Part shown: in pieces, positions 26,548 through 35,832 of the stretch | Layout of the letters: every line of letters starts with the position of its first letter | Numbering within the stretch: the stretch's first letter is position 1 | DNA from: Leisingera methylohalidivorans DSM 14336 | Lineage (GTDB): Bacteria > Pseudomonadota > Alphaproteobacteria > Rhodobacterales > Rhodobacteraceae | Direction of reading: 5' to 3' | Assembly: GCF_000511355.1 (NCBI RefSeq) | Contig: NC_023135.1 | Span: forward strand, 379,462-443,461 | DNA: 64,000 nt | Made by a program: the position numbers and the translations under genes | The notes under the pieces: generated by a model | Databases searched by the model: none | What the model was told of the DNA's origin: nothing | Seen by the model: only the letters and a program-made list of their open reading frames with translations

Positions 26548-27636
26548 TCAGCCGAAAACAATCACATTGCGTTTGGCAGAACCAGTCTTGGTATCGGCGA
26601 TGGCCTCGTTGATCTGCTCTAAGGACCAGCGCGCAGAAATCAGTTCGTCCAGTTTCAAGCGGCCCTGCTGGTAGAGATCCACCATCCACGGGATATCTCG
26701 CTGGATCACCACGTCCCCCATCTTGGAGCCGATCAGCCCTTGGCCCACCGCCGCCAGAACCACAGGCTCATAGCTGGCCTTGGCGCCGGAATGCGGCATG
26801 CCGATCAGCACCGCCTTGCCGCCGCGCGCCAGATAACGGGGGGCCTGTTCATAGGCCGGAATGGCGCCAACGGTGATCAGCACCGCATCAGCACCGCGGC
26901 CGCCAAGCGCCTTGAATGCGGCTTTCCATGGCTTTTCTTCAGTGGCGAGCACCCCGTGGGTGGCGCCGAACTCCTTGGCAATCGCCAGTTTCTCCGGGCT
27001 CATATCCACCGCAACGATGCGGCGGGCGCCGGCGATGCGGGCGCCCTGGATGGCGTTAAGGCCGACACCGCCTGCACCGATCACCACCACATCCTGACCC
27101 GCACGCAGCTGCGCCGCGTTGACCACCGCACCCACCCCGGTGATCACCCCGCAGGAAACCAGCGCCGCGGCATCCTTGCCCATGTCTCCCGGGATTTTCA
27201 CGATCTGTCGCTGGTCCACCACCACCTTCTCGGCAAAGGCGCCGCAAGCCATGGCCTGATCCAGCGGTTTGCCGTCCGCGGTTTTCAGCGGGCCGCTCAT
27301 GGTGTCATGGGGTGTTTCACAGATCACCGGCCTGCCGCCGGCGCAGGAGGGGCAGGTGCCGCAGCTGCGGATCAGGGTGACTACAACCGAGTCGCCCTCG
27401 GCAAACCCCTGCACGCCGCTGCCGGTACTGGTGATCACTCCGGCGGCCTCATGCCCGTAGACTGCCGGCAGATGCCCGCCCCAGGCGCCCTCGGCATAGG
27501 AAATATCACTGTGGCAGATTGCTACTGCGTCCAGTGTGACCTCAACCTCGCCCATCCCGGGCGGTGCCAGCTGCACCTGCTCGATCACAAGCGGCGCGCC
27601 GAATTCATGGCAGACGGCGGCTTTGATGGTTTGCAT
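26548..27636 (-). CDS. Zinc-dependent alcohol dehydrogenase
   Basis: 362 residues; ATG 27636 has GGGGAGAG upstream. The catalytic zinc site is C41 with H62-E63 (GHEAAG). The structural zinc cysteines are C92, C95, C98 and C106 (SCGTCPSCAGGRPVIC). The Rossmann motif VVVIGAGGVGLNAIQGARIAGA binds NAD(P). It resembles long-chain medium-chain-dehydrogenase enzymes that oxidise alcohols or glutathione adducts. It is followed by the 122-residue hypothetical gene and the enolase-superfamily gene, suggesting a polyol or sugar-acid pathway (inference). Confidence 0.92.
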   Translation of the reverse strand: MQTIKAAVCHEFGAPLVIEQVQLAPPGMGEVEVTLDAVAICHSDISYAEGAWGGHLPAVYGHEAAGVITSTGSGVQGFAEGDSVVVTLIRSCGTCPSCAGGRPVICETPHDTMSGPLKTADGKPLDQAMACGAFAEKVVVDQRQIVKIPGDMGKDAAALVSCGVITGVGAVVNAAQLRAGQDVVVIGAGGVGLNAIQGARIAGARRIVAVDMSPEKLAIAKEFGATHGVLATEEKPWKAAFKALGGRGADAVLITVGAIPAYEQAPRYLARGGKAVLIGMPHSGAKASYEPVVLAAVGQGLIGSKMGDVVIQRDIPWMVDLYQQGRLKLDELISARWSLEQINEAIADTKTGSAKRNVIVFG

Positions 27637-27716
27637 GGTCTCTCTCCCCGTTTTCAGGCAGCGTGGCGCGGCGGCCGGGCTGCATCAAGCCGGAATGCGG
27701 CAGGCCGAAGGCGCAA

Positions 27717-28967
27717 TTACGCTACGGAAGGCTTGCTGCGCAGGAACACCGCGCAGCCGATTGCCATCAGAAGCAGCGCCAGCAGGAACGGCGCACCTGG
27801 CAGGTAGAGGCCAGCACCTTCGCCGGTAAAGCGGGCAAATACCGCTGTCATCATCAGCGGCGACAGGATCATCGCCAGCGCATTGACGGCGGTCAGCACG
27901 CCTTGCAGTTCGCCCTGCTGGTTGTCCTCTACCGCTTGTGCCATCATTCCTTGCAGTGCGGGCTGGACAACCGCCCCAAGGGCCGAGACCGGGATCAGCA
28001 GCATCGCAAGAGTGCCGCTGGAGATGAATGCGAGAATGCCGAAGGCGGTAAAGTCGAACAGCTGGCCCCAGATCACCGTCCGGCGCTCTCCGAACCAAGT
28101 CACCGTGTAGCGCAGCAGCCAGCCCTGCACCAAAGCCATCGAGATACCGTAAACCGCCAGCGACAGCCCGATCACCTGCGGCTGCCAGCTGAAGCGCTCC
28201 AGCGTGAAATAGGCCCAGATCGCGGGATAGACGTAGATGGCAACAGAATAGAGGAAATAGACCCACAGCAGCGGCTTGATGCCGGGAATGCGCCCGACCG
28301 CGTGGAAGGCGCCAAACGGGTTGGCGCGGCGCCATTCAAATGGGCGGCGGTTCTTGTCCTGCACCGTTTCGCCCATCACAAACCAGCCGAGAGCGAAATT
28401 TCCCAGCACGAGAACGGCAGCGGCATAGAACGGTGCCCGGGTACCCAATTCGCCCAGCAGCCCGCCCATCAGCGGACCCAGCACAAATCCGGCACCAAAG
28501 GCCGCACCCAGCAGGCCGAAATTGGCGGCCTTCTTTTGCGGCGGCGAGATGTCGGCGATATAGGCGCCTGCCGTCGAATGGGTGGCGGCGGTGATGCCGC
28601 CCAGGATACGGCCCAGGAGCAGAAGCCACATGGTGCCGGCAAGGGCCATGATCAGGTAATCCAACGCCATCACAAACAGCGAGACCAGCAGCACCGGCCT
28701 GCGTCCCACCGCGTCGGACAGACTGCCGAGGATCGGGCTGAACAGGAATTGCATTACTGCAAAAACAGTGCTGAGCACACCGCCCCAGACTGCTGCCTGC
28801 GCCAGCGACCCGCCCTGAACCCCGGTTATCAGGCCCGGCATCACCGGCATGATCAGCCCGATGCCCATGGCATCGATCATCACGGTCGCCAGGACAAAGA
28901 CGAGGGACAGGCGGCTTTGGCGTGTTGCCCTGCCACCATCGTCCTTTCTTGCTGACAGCGCAGGCAA
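27717..28967 (-). CDS. MFS transporter, TetA/multidrug-exporter type
   Basis: 416 residues with twelve hydrophobic segments. Motif A between helices 2 and 3 is GSLSDAVGRRPVLL, and helix 5 has GAAFGAGFVLGPLMGG, the motif C of drug:H+ antiporters. The start is TTG at 28967, with AAGGAG seven bases upstream. It lies 21 bases after the pcaB stop, so it is probably in the same transcript. Candidate cargoes are an aromatic acid or a toxic intermediate of the pathway (inference). Confidence 0.9.
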   Translation of the reverse strand: MPALSARKDDGGRATRQSRLSLVFVLATVMIDAMGIGLIMPVMPGLITGVQGGSLAQAAVWGGVLSTVFAVMQFLFSPILGSLSDAVGRRPVLLVSLFVMALDYLIMALAGTMWLLLLGRILGGITAATHSTAGAYIADISPPQKKAANFGLLGAAFGAGFVLGPLMGGLLGELGTRAPFYAAAVLVLGNFALGWFVMGETVQDKNRRPFEWRRANPFGAFHAVGRIPGIKPLLWVYFLYSVAIYVYPAIWAYFTLERFSWQPQVIGLSLAVYGISMALVQGWLLRYTVTWFGERRTVIWGQLFDFTAFGILAFISSGTLAMLLIPVSALGAVVQPALQGMMAQAVEDNQQGELQGVLTAVNALAMILSPLMMTAVFARFTGEGAGLYLPGAPFLLALLLMAIGCAVFLRSKPSVA

Positions 28968-28988
28968 TCCTGCTCTCCTTGACGGTTT

Positions 28989-30326
28989 CTATTCGCCGCC
29001 CAGTTCTCCTGCCTTTTTGGCAAATTGCAAGGCGTCCCACGGAGCCCGGCCCATCTGTTGCGACGCATCAAACAGCGCTGCCGCATCAAGATCCGGGTAC
29101 TCCCGCGCCACCAGATCCTGCAGCGGGGTTTGAGTGGACTGCGCCTCCTGGCACAGCGTTTTGACGGCTGCCTGGGCATCGGGCCGGGGCATATCTGCGG
29201 CGAGGGCGAAACTTAGTGCCTCGGCGTGGATCATGCCCAGCCCGTCCGACAACGCGGATGCCATGGCCGCCGCATTGGGTGCGAGACCAGCGCAGAGCGC
29301 CCTGCCGGTCTTTGCGGCACTGGCTGCGCCCAGCACGATTTGGGGCAGGCACATCCATTCGGTGAACCAGGCCGCTCCGTCACGCTGATGCTGCTGCATC
29401 GAAGCACCCTGCAGCACAGAAAACAGGCCAATGCCCTGACGCGCCAGTGCCGTCAGAACCGAAGGCGCAACCGGGTTCTGTTTCTGCGGCATGGTCGAGG
29501 AGGCGCCGGCACCGCCCAGCAAAATCTCCCCGACGCCGCTTTGCGCCAGCGCGGTGCAGTCCTCTCCCAGCTTGCCGAATGCCAGCGTCACCCGCACCAG
29601 CCAATCTGCAATCCGCAGGAACGGGGTGCGGTCAGTGTGCCAGCTGCGTCCGGGATCACCCAGCGCCAGTCCCTTGGCCATGGCCGCGCGCACTTCCGCC
29701 GCTTGCGGCCCCAAGGCAGATGATGTTCCGGCAGCGCCCGCCAGAGACACCAGCAGGCAGCTCTGGCGCAAGCCGGGCAGTTCCTCGAGCAATCCCAGCA
29801 GCGGCGCGCCCCAGCCCGCCGCTACCGCGCCAAAACTGGTGGGGGTGGCGTGCTGGCCATAAGTGCGCGCTGCCATCGGCAGCTCCGCATGTGTTTTCGA
29901 AAATGTGCCAAGGGCTTTCACACTTGCAGACAAATCCGTTTCCACCAGCGCCAGCACCTGGCGCAACCGCAGCATAAGCGCGCTGTCCATGATGTCTTGA
30001 GAAGTGGCGCCCCAATGCACGTACTGCGCATGTTCCGGCGCTTTCATCTCGTCGCGGAACGCGGCCACCAGCCCTGGCACCGGCACGCCGTTCTGTCCTG
30101 TGGGCCGCTTCAGAACACCGGGATCGATGGCGATTTCCACCACGGCCCGGCTGATTGCGGCGGCGCTCTCCTGCGGGATAACCCCGGCCGCGCCTTGCGC
30201 CTTGGCCAGCGCGCCTTCCACCAGCAGCATGGCACGCACCTCTGCGCTGTCGGAGAACAGGCGGCTGGCTTCGCCGCTGCCGAAGAGATCACCGTAAACC
30301 TGGCTGTCAAAGACAGAACCTGCCAT
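28989..30326 (-). CDS. pcaB: 3-carboxy-cis,cis-muconate cycloisomerase
   Basis: 445 residues of the fumarase/aspartase superfamily. The signature loop is GGAGASSTMPQKQNP at 271-285; other conserved parts are HWGATSQDIMD (104-114) and ARTYGQHATPTSFG (153-166). It converts 3-carboxymuconate to 4-carboxymuconolactone in the protocatechuate branch of the beta-ketoadipate pathway. The start shares a base with the upstream hydrolase stop (TGATG). pcaD is two genes upstream, but pcaHG and pcaC are absent from this window. Confidence 0.92.
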   Translation of the reverse strand: MAGSVFDSQVYGDLFGSGEASRLFSDSAEVRAMLLVEGALAKAQGAAGVIPQESAAAISRAVVEIAIDPGVLKRPTGQNGVPVPGLVAAFRDEMKAPEHAQYVHWGATSQDIMDSALMLRLRQVLALVETDLSASVKALGTFSKTHAELPMAARTYGQHATPTSFGAVAAGWGAPLLGLLEELPGLRQSCLLVSLAGAAGTSSALGPQAAEVRAAMAKGLALGDPGRSWHTDRTPFLRIADWLVRVTLAFGKLGEDCTALAQSGVGEILLGGAGASSTMPQKQNPVAPSVLTALARQGIGLFSVLQGASMQQHQRDGAAWFTEWMCLPQIVLGAASAAKTGRALCAGLAPNAAAMASALSDGLGMIHAEALSFALAADMPRPDAQAAVKTLCQEAQSTQTPLQDLVAREYPDLDAAALFDASQQMGRAPWDALQFAKKAGELGGE

Positions 30327-31036
30327 CAGAAGTCCTTTGCGATGTGCCCGATCAGATCCGCGAGACCCTTGGGATCTGCAAAGAAGGGCGAATGGGATGT
30401 CTGCATTTCATAGACCCGATGCGGCGGAAGCTGTGCTGCCATTTGCACCTGGTATTCCGGCGGGATCACCCGGTCGCTTGTACAGCGGATATAGGCCTTG
30501 GGCACCCCATCGAACCGCTCAGTCAGCTGGATCGGTGTGTCCTGAGGCCGGATTGGCTGAAGGCAGAGGTTCTGCATGGCAAAGCGAACGGCCTCCTCCG
30601 GGCAATCGTGATAAAATAAATCCGGTGCGGTATCAGGCAGGAAGCTGTAGCCAGTGCCGGCCGGGTTCTTGGCCGTCGCTCCCGTCAGCGTCTGCCGCGG
30701 CCCGGCTTTGCGCATATCGATCAGGGAACTGCCGCTGACCGGGATGTAGGCGCAGAGATAGATCAAACCGCGCAGCTTCTCCGGGGCGGCCTCCGCAGCG
30801 GCAGAAATCGGAAAGCCGCCCCAGGAATGGCCCAGCACGATGGTGTCCGGGGTGGAGGCCGCTGCGATGGCATCAGCTGTTTCTGCCAGCGTGACGCCTG
30901 CCGGATCCCGGCCGTCGCCATGGCCGGGCAGGGTGATCGTGTGCGCTGTATGGCCGCCGGCCTTCAGTGCCGGGACAACATCACGCCAGCACCAGGCGCC
31001 GTGGCAGGATCCATGGATCAGAAGAACCTCAGCCAA
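30326..31036 (-). CDS. Alpha/beta hydrolase, esterase/hydroxynitrile-lyase-like
   Basis: 236 residues. Oxyanion region LIHGSCHGAWCW (5-16), nucleophile elbow GHSWGG with Ser71, acid in SDRVIPPEY and His in TSHSPFFADP near the C-terminus. This spacing fits the small plant methyl-esterase/hydroxynitrile-lyase group. It starts with TTG at 31036 inside the last codons of pcaD (8-base overlap) and ends on pcaB, so it is co-translated with both. It could hydrolyse an aromatic ester feeding the pathway (inference). Confidence 0.87.
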   Translation of the reverse strand: MAEVLLIHGSCHGAWCWRDVVPALKAGGHTAHTITLPGHGDGRDPAGVTLAETADAIAAASTPDTIVLGHSWGGFPISAAAEAAPEKLRGLIYLCAYIPVSGSSLIDMRKAGPRQTLTGATAKNPAGTGYSFLPDTAPDLFYHDCPEEAVRFAMQNLCLQPIRPQDTPIQLTERFDGVPKAYIRCTSDRVIPPEYQVQMAAQLPPHRVYEMQTSHSPFFADPKGLADLIGHIAKDF

Positions 31037-31820
31037 TATGCCCGGTCTCCTGCAGGAAGGCGGTCAGGCGCTCTGCGTATTCCACCGGCTGCTCGACGCA
31101 GGGGATATGGCCAGCGCGGCGGATCAGGTGGAACCGGCTGCCGGGGATCAGATCGACCGTCTCGCGCACCAGATCGGGCGGGGTGGCGCCGTCCTCAGAG
31201 CCCGCGATACCCAGGCACGGCAGCCGCAGCCCGCTGGTTGGAGTATAGAAATCGGTTCCGGCAATTGCCGCGCAGCAGCCGGCATAGCCATCGCGGGACT
31301 GCTGCACCAGCATGTTGCGCCAAAGCTGCAGCTGGGGCGTGGCCCGGAAAGTTCTGGAGAACCAGCGCTCCATCACGGCATCGGCCAGCGCCTCCACCCC
31401 CTGCGCTTGCACCGTCTGCACGCGGTCCTTCCACATCTTTGCAGTGCCGATCTTGGCGGCGGTGTTGGAGAGCACCAGCGCCCGGATCTGGTCCAGCCGC
31501 TTCACTGCCAGCCCCTGTGCGATCATGCCGCCGATCGACAGCCCCACAAACATGCAATCCCGCACCTGCAGATGATCCAGCAGCCGTTCTGCGTCGCGCA
31601 CCAGCGCGCCCATCGAATAAGGCGCCGGCGGGCAGGACGACAACCCATGGCCGCGCTTGTCATATCGGATGATGCGCAGACCCGCGGGCAAGCGCTCCAC
31701 TACCGCATCCCAGACCCTCAGGTCCGTGCCCAGCGAATTGGCAAAAACGATGGGCGCGCCATCCGCGTCTCCGTCAATGCGGTAGTGAAGCTGGACATCG
31801 CCCAGGTCTGCGATCTGCAT
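31029..31820 (-). CDS. pcaD: 3-oxoadipate enol-lactonase
   Basis: 263 residues. Typical PcaD features: FANSLGTDLRVWDAV (27-40), RYDKRGHGLSSCP (52-64), nucleophile GLSIGG with Ser95, then AGSEDGATPP (Asp) and RAGHIPCVEQP (His). It hydrolyses the enol-lactone to 3-oxoadipate, one step after the PcaC step. It is the first gene of the pcaD-hydrolase-pcaB-MFS transcript; GAGG lies six bases before the ATG. The 130 bases upstream must hold the promoter. Confidence 0.9.
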   Translation of the reverse strand: MQIADLGDVQLHYRIDGDADGAPIVFANSLGTDLRVWDAVVERLPAGLRIIRYDKRGHGLSSCPPAPYSMGALVRDAERLLDHLQVRDCMFVGLSIGGMIAQGLAVKRLDQIRALVLSNTAAKIGTAKMWKDRVQTVQAQGVEALADAVMERWFSRTFRATPQLQLWRNMLVQQSRDGYAGCCAAIAGTDFYTPTSGLRLPCLGIAGSEDGATPPDLVRETVDLIPGSRFHLIRRAGHIPCVEQPVEYAERLTAFLQETGHIG

Positions 31821-31952
31821 GGAGCGCCTCTTGTTTGTTCCACCGCACTCTACCTGCGCCGGGGCGACGAGGTAAACCAGCCGCCTGCCGCGGGCGGGGA
31901 AATTTTCCTGGGTAAGAAAATTGGCCGGAAAATTGGGATTTTCCGGTGCCCT

Positions 31953-33149
31953 TCAGCCGTGCAGCTCAATGTGGGCCATGATCTGCCCGTGATCGGAGGC
32001 CAGCTTGTTGTAAGGCGCCTCAGGGTGGCTGCCGTCGGTCAGATGGTCGTTGAACACGCTGTAGTACTGCATCCCCCCCAGCGCGCCGCTCCAGGCAGGG
32101 TCGAAATGGCGCGACATGTAGATCTGGTCGATGCTCTCATGCACTCCGTTAAAGGCAGTGGTGTAGACCACATCGCGCAGGCTTTTCTTCAGGAACATCT
32201 TCTCGGCCGAACGCAGCCGCACCCGGTCGATGGCTTCGCGGATCTGAGTGTCCTCTTTCTCGCTGTAGCGGTCGCCGCCGTGCCGGGCATCGTGGCGCAG
32301 CATCCAGGCGTAATTCTTGAAGGGGGCCTCGCCCGAGATGATTTCACTGCTGACAGCGTGTTCGCCGTCATTGAAATCCCCCAAAACCATCACCGGGCGG
32401 CCCTGTTCCAATTCGTCCAGAATCGCACGGCGCAGCACCCAAGCCTCTCCCATCCGCCGCAATGCCGCGCGCAAGGATCCCAAGGCACGGCCTGCAGCGT
32501 CATATGCCGTCAGCACGGTTTCCGGCGCGTAATCCGCGCCCTGCGGTGTGACGTACTCGCCCAGCTTCGATTTCAGGTGGCAGTTGAAAACGGTGATGAC
32601 CTGTCCTCCCACAGGAACGCGGACCTTTAAGATCGGCCTCGACAGGCGGCGCAGGGTATAAAAACCGGCTTCCTCTTCCTCACCCAGGCAGGCCATGGGA
32701 ATGTCCAGCGGCTGTGCCAGATCCTGGATCACTTCTGCCTCTCCTTCAAAGCCGAACCGGGACAGCACCGCGAGACCGGGACGCCGTTGTCCAGGCTCGC
32801 CGGTGTCATTGACGTTCGCAGCGAAAGCCAGCGCTGCCTCGTCATAAGAACCATATGCCAGCTTCTGAAAAATCGCCTTGCGGTGATAGCGCTTGGACGG
32901 GTCGGGAATGCTGGCTGCATTGGCCTCCGCTCCGCGGCGGTCCGCTTCGGCAATCACCTGGCGCAGCGGGGCCTCCTCAAAGATCTCTTGGAAACCCACG
33001 ATATCCGCGTTCAGCGTCAGTAGCTGGTCAGCCATCCAATCCGCCTTCCACGCATATTCCTCGGGCGTGTAGCTTTGAAATCGGTAATATTCCCGCTCCG
33101 GTCCGATCAGATTTTTGACGTTGAACGAGGCGATGGTGAAACGTGTCAT
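31953..33149 (-). CDS. Endonuclease/exonuclease/phosphatase family protein
   Basis: 398 residues. The metal-dependent EEP fold is visible: FTIASFNVKNL at the start, ADIVGFQEIFEE (metal Glu), VFNCHLKSKL, VMVLGDFNDGEHA (catalytic Asp-x-Asn) and LASDHGQIMAHI at the end. Members cut DNA, RNA or phosphoesters; the substrate is not readable. No signal peptide. A purine-rich AAGGGGG precedes the ATG. It lies 45 bases after the dehydratase gene and may be independently transcribed. Confidence 0.88.
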   Translation of the reverse strand: MTRFTIASFNVKNLIGPEREYYRFQSYTPEEYAWKADWMADQLLTLNADIVGFQEIFEEAPLRQVIAEADRRGAEANAASIPDPSKRYHRKAIFQKLAYGSYDEAALAFAANVNDTGEPGQRRPGLAVLSRFGFEGEAEVIQDLAQPLDIPMACLGEEEEAGFYTLRRLSRPILKVRVPVGGQVITVFNCHLKSKLGEYVTPQGADYAPETVLTAYDAAGRALGSLRAALRRMGEAWVLRRAILDELEQGRPVMVLGDFNDGEHAVSSEIISGEAPFKNYAWMLRHDARHGGDRYSEKEDTQIREAIDRVRLRSAEKMFLKKSLRDVVYTTAFNGVHESIDQIYMSRHFDPAWSGALGGMQYYSVFNDHLTDGSHPEAPYNKLASDHGQIMAHIELHG

Positions 33150-33194
33150 GAACGGCCCCCTTGCCAGCCGTACGGATTTCCGTTCGGTCAGAGG

Positions 33195-34172
33195 TCAAGC
33201 ATAACGCGCCAGCGCCTCCTGGAACAGCGCCGCATCCACATTGCCGCCTGTGGCGACTGCAATCACCGCCTCGCCATCAATCTTGTCAGGGTGGAACAGG
33301 GCCGCCGCCAGCGATGCCGCACCACCGGGCTCCAGCACGATCTTCAGCCGCAAAAAGGCCAGCGCCATCGCCCGCATCGCCTCTTCCTCGGTGATCACCA
33401 GTCCCGCCCCGCACAAGCGGCTGAGGATGGGAAAGGTGATCTCACCCGGCTGCGGCGTCAGGATCGCATCGCAGATTGAGCCGGATTGGCTGGGGTTCTG
33501 CCGGATTTCACCGGCTGCCAGCGAGCGGGTCACGTCGTCAAATCCTTCCGGCTCCACCGGGCGCACCCGCAGATCCGGCGCGCGTGCCTCTAGCGCCAGG
33601 GCGATCCCCGAGGATAATCCGCCGCCGCCGCAGTTAACCAGAACTTCTGCCCGGGTGATGCCTTCGGCAGCGGCCTGTTCCGCAATCTCCAGCCCGCAGG
33701 TGCCTTGACCGGCAATCACCTGCGGTTCGTCATAGGGTTTGATCAGCGTCAGCCCGCCCTTCTCGGCATACCGGGCGCCCACTGCCTCGCGGCTTTCCCT
33801 GCCTGCACGGTCATAAAGCACCACCTCGGCGCCCAGGTCACGGGTGTTTTGGATTTTCAGCTGCGGTGCGTCGGCGGGCATCACGATCACCGCGGTTGCC
33901 CCATGCGCTTTGGCCGCTGCGGCCACGCCCTGCGCATGGTTGCCGCTGGAATAGGCGATGACTCCGCGCTTTCTGGCGTCTTCCGTCAGCGCTGAGACCG
34001 CCGACCAGCCGCCGCGGAACTTGAAGGATCCTGTGTGCTGCAAGCATTCCGCTTTCACGAACAGGCGCCGCCCGGCGATTTCGTCCAGAAAGGGCGAGGA
34101 CAGCAGCGGCGTGACGCGGGCATGGCCTTTCAGCCGCGCTGCCGCCGCTTCGATCATGGTGATTGAGGTCAT
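33195..34172 (-). CDS. Threonine/serine dehydratase-like PLP enzyme
   Basis: 325 residues from ATG 34172, which overlaps the previous stop (ATGA); the open frame to 34310 only adds a low-complexity tail in the neighbouring gene. The PLP lysine is K51 in HTGSFKFRGG. The SSGNHAQGVA loop holds the carboxylate and the glycine-rich phosphate cup is NCGGGGLSSGI. No C-terminal ACT regulatory domain is present, so it is the catabolic or serine-racemase-like length. It follows an alpha/beta hydrolase and a haloacid dehalogenase in one transcript. Confidence 0.9.
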   Translation of the reverse strand: MTSITMIEAAAARLKGHARVTPLLSSPFLDEIAGRRLFVKAECLQHTGSFKFRGGWSAVSALTEDARKRGVIAYSSGNHAQGVAAAAKAHGATAVIVMPADAPQLKIQNTRDLGAEVVLYDRAGRESREAVGARYAEKGGLTLIKPYDEPQVIAGQGTCGLEIAEQAAAEGITRAEVLVNCGGGGLSSGIALALEARAPDLRVRPVEPEGFDDVTRSLAAGEIRQNPSQSGSICDAILTPQPGEITFPILSRLCGAGLVITEEEAMRAMALAFLRLKIVLEPGGAASLAAALFHPDKIDGEAVIAVATGGNVDAALFQEALARYA

Positions 34173-34999
34173 TTGATCTGGTCCAGTACTGAATGGATGA
34201 GGGCGAGCGACTCTGGTTCGTCCAGAAAGGGCACATGGCCGCGGTCCGGAATTTCCACGGCTTGCAGCGCTGGCAGGCGGCGCCGCATTTCCGCGCAGGT
34301 TCCGGCGCACAAAATGTCTGAATTCGCGCCGCGGATGACCCCGCAGGGCAGGCCGTCCAGGGCCATGAACAAAGGCCAGAGATCCGGGGCAGGGCCTGCC
34401 TCCGCTTGTGCCAGCAGCGCGTCGCGCAGGCGCGGATCATAGCGCAGGCTGAGCCCGCCGGCGCCTTCATCATAGAATGCCTCGGCCTCCTCGCGCCAGC
34501 GTGCAGCCGGGACGCCGGGAAAGGCCGGCGCCATCAGTGCAGCAAGCGCTTCTGCGGCCTGCGCATGCGTCTTTGCTGCCGGGCGGCGGCCCACGTAGTC
34601 CATAATCCGGGCAATGCCGTCTGCGGGGATCTCCGGGCCGACATCATTCAGGACCACCGCTGCAAGCCGGTTTTTGGCGATGGCGGCCAGTGTCATCGCC
34701 ACCAAGCCGCCGCGCGACGTGCCAAGAATGGCAGCGCGGTCCGATCCCAAATGGTCCAGCAGTTCCAGCACATCCTGCGCTTCGCGCAGAACATTGTAGG
34801 TCATGAAGTCCGGATCATGATCCGACCGCCCCCGTCCGCGGGCGTCCAGAGCGATCATCCGGCAGCCTGCAGCATGAGGTGCGAAATAGCGGAAATCGCG
34901 GCTGTCCCGGGTCAGGCCCGCCAAGCACAGCAGCGGCACACCCTTCCCGGCATCGGTATAGTAAAGCTGCAGCCCGTCTGAGGTTTCGAAAAACGGCAT
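34169..34999 (-). CDS. Alpha/beta hydrolase
   Basis: 276 residues. Core motifs: LLCLAGLTRDSRDF (23-36), ALDARGRGRSDHDP (50-63), nucleophile elbow LGTSRGG with Ser95, then a cap region and a C-terminal PDRGHVPFLDEPE with the catalytic His. It resembles the bromoperoxidase/enol-lactonase group. It lies between the haloacid dehalogenase (10 bases) and the dehydratase (ATGA overlap). Substrate unknown. Confidence 0.88.
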   Translation of the reverse strand: MPFFETSDGLQLYYTDAGKGVPLLCLAGLTRDSRDFRYFAPHAAGCRMIALDARGRGRSDHDPDFMTYNVLREAQDVLELLDHLGSDRAAILGTSRGGLVAMTLAAIAKNRLAAVVLNDVGPEIPADGIARIMDYVGRRPAAKTHAQAAEALAALMAPAFPGVPAARWREEAEAFYDEGAGGLSLRYDPRLRDALLAQAEAGPAPDLWPLFMALDGLPCGVIRGANSDILCAGTCAEMRRRLPALQAVEIPDRGHVPFLDEPESLALIHSVLDQIK

Positions 35000-35009
35000 A
35001 TGTGTAGGG

Positions 35010-35696
35010 TCATCCTTTGGCCAGGTCGGGAATTGTTGTCAGGTCAGGCAGGATATGCGCCGGCTTCCAGGGCAGCCTGTCCACAGGCTCGCCTGCCCGG
35101 TTGACCCAGGCGGTGACGAACCCATAGCCCGATGCCCCCGCCGCGTCCCAGCCGTTGGAGGAGACAAACAGCACCTCCTCCCTGGCGCAGTTGAACCTGG
35201 CGCCAACCAGATCGTAAACGCGGGCGTCGGGCTTGAATATGCCGACGCTTTCTACCGACAGAACGTCATCCAGCACATCGCCCAGTCCGGCGGACTGCAC
35301 CGCTCCGTCCAGCATGGCGGGGGATCCATTGGACAGGATCGCGGTGTTCATGCCGGCGGTCTTCAGGGCCTTCAGCATGGCGGGCACTTCCGGATAGGCG
35401 CGCAGCTGCCAGTAGAGGTCCAGCAGCCGTTGGCGCAGGGCCGCATCTCCTGCCAGACCGGCCGCCTCCATCGCCCAGTCCAGCCCGTCCTGCGTCACAT
35501 TCCAGAAATCGGCATGGGCATTGGTGACCGCCCGCAGCCAGGTGTATTGAAGCTGCTTCAGCCGCCAGTGATTGGCCAGCTCCGCCCAATTGTCCTGCAA
35601 ATGCGGAAATTCCGGTTCGCTGGCGGCCTGCCGCGCAGCAGCGGCAACATCGAACAAGGTGCCGTAAGCGTCAAAGATACAGGTGGTGATTGGCAT
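35010..35696 (-). CDS. Haloacid dehalogenase, type II
   Basis: 228 residues from ATG 35696 (GGGAG upstream). Motifs of the L-2-haloacid dehalogenase group: nucleophile Asp9 in FDAYGTLFD, AILSNGSPAML (Ser/Asn), KPDARVYDLV (Lys) and LFVSSNGWDAAGASGYG followed by WVNR. The type II enzymes remove halogen from 2-halo acids. The gene is the first of a three-gene minus transcript and is divergent from the FKBP isomerase gene. Confidence 0.9.
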   Translation of the reverse strand: MPITTCIFDAYGTLFDVAAAARQAASEPEFPHLQDNWAELANHWRLKQLQYTWLRAVTNAHADFWNVTQDGLDWAMEAAGLAGDAALRQRLLDLYWQLRAYPEVPAMLKALKTAGMNTAILSNGSPAMLDGAVQSAGLGDVLDDVLSVESVGIFKPDARVYDLVGARFNCAREEVLFVSSNGWDAAGASGYGFVTAWVNRAGEPVDRLPWKPAHILPDLTTIPDLAKG

Positions 35697-35832
35697 GGGG
35701 CTCTCCCTTTGCTGGAGCGTCGCACGAAGCCCCGGGCGGGCAAAGCGGGAAATTGCAGCCATACGGGTTTACATCACGTTCGCGGACGCTAGGCTGCGCC
35801 CCTTTATCAACCCGCAACCAATTGGAGGTCAT

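Noticed and set aside
30840..32630. 596-codon plus-strand open frame across pcaD and its neighbours
   Set aside because: It is a shadow of minus-strand genes with clear hydrolase and EEP motifs.
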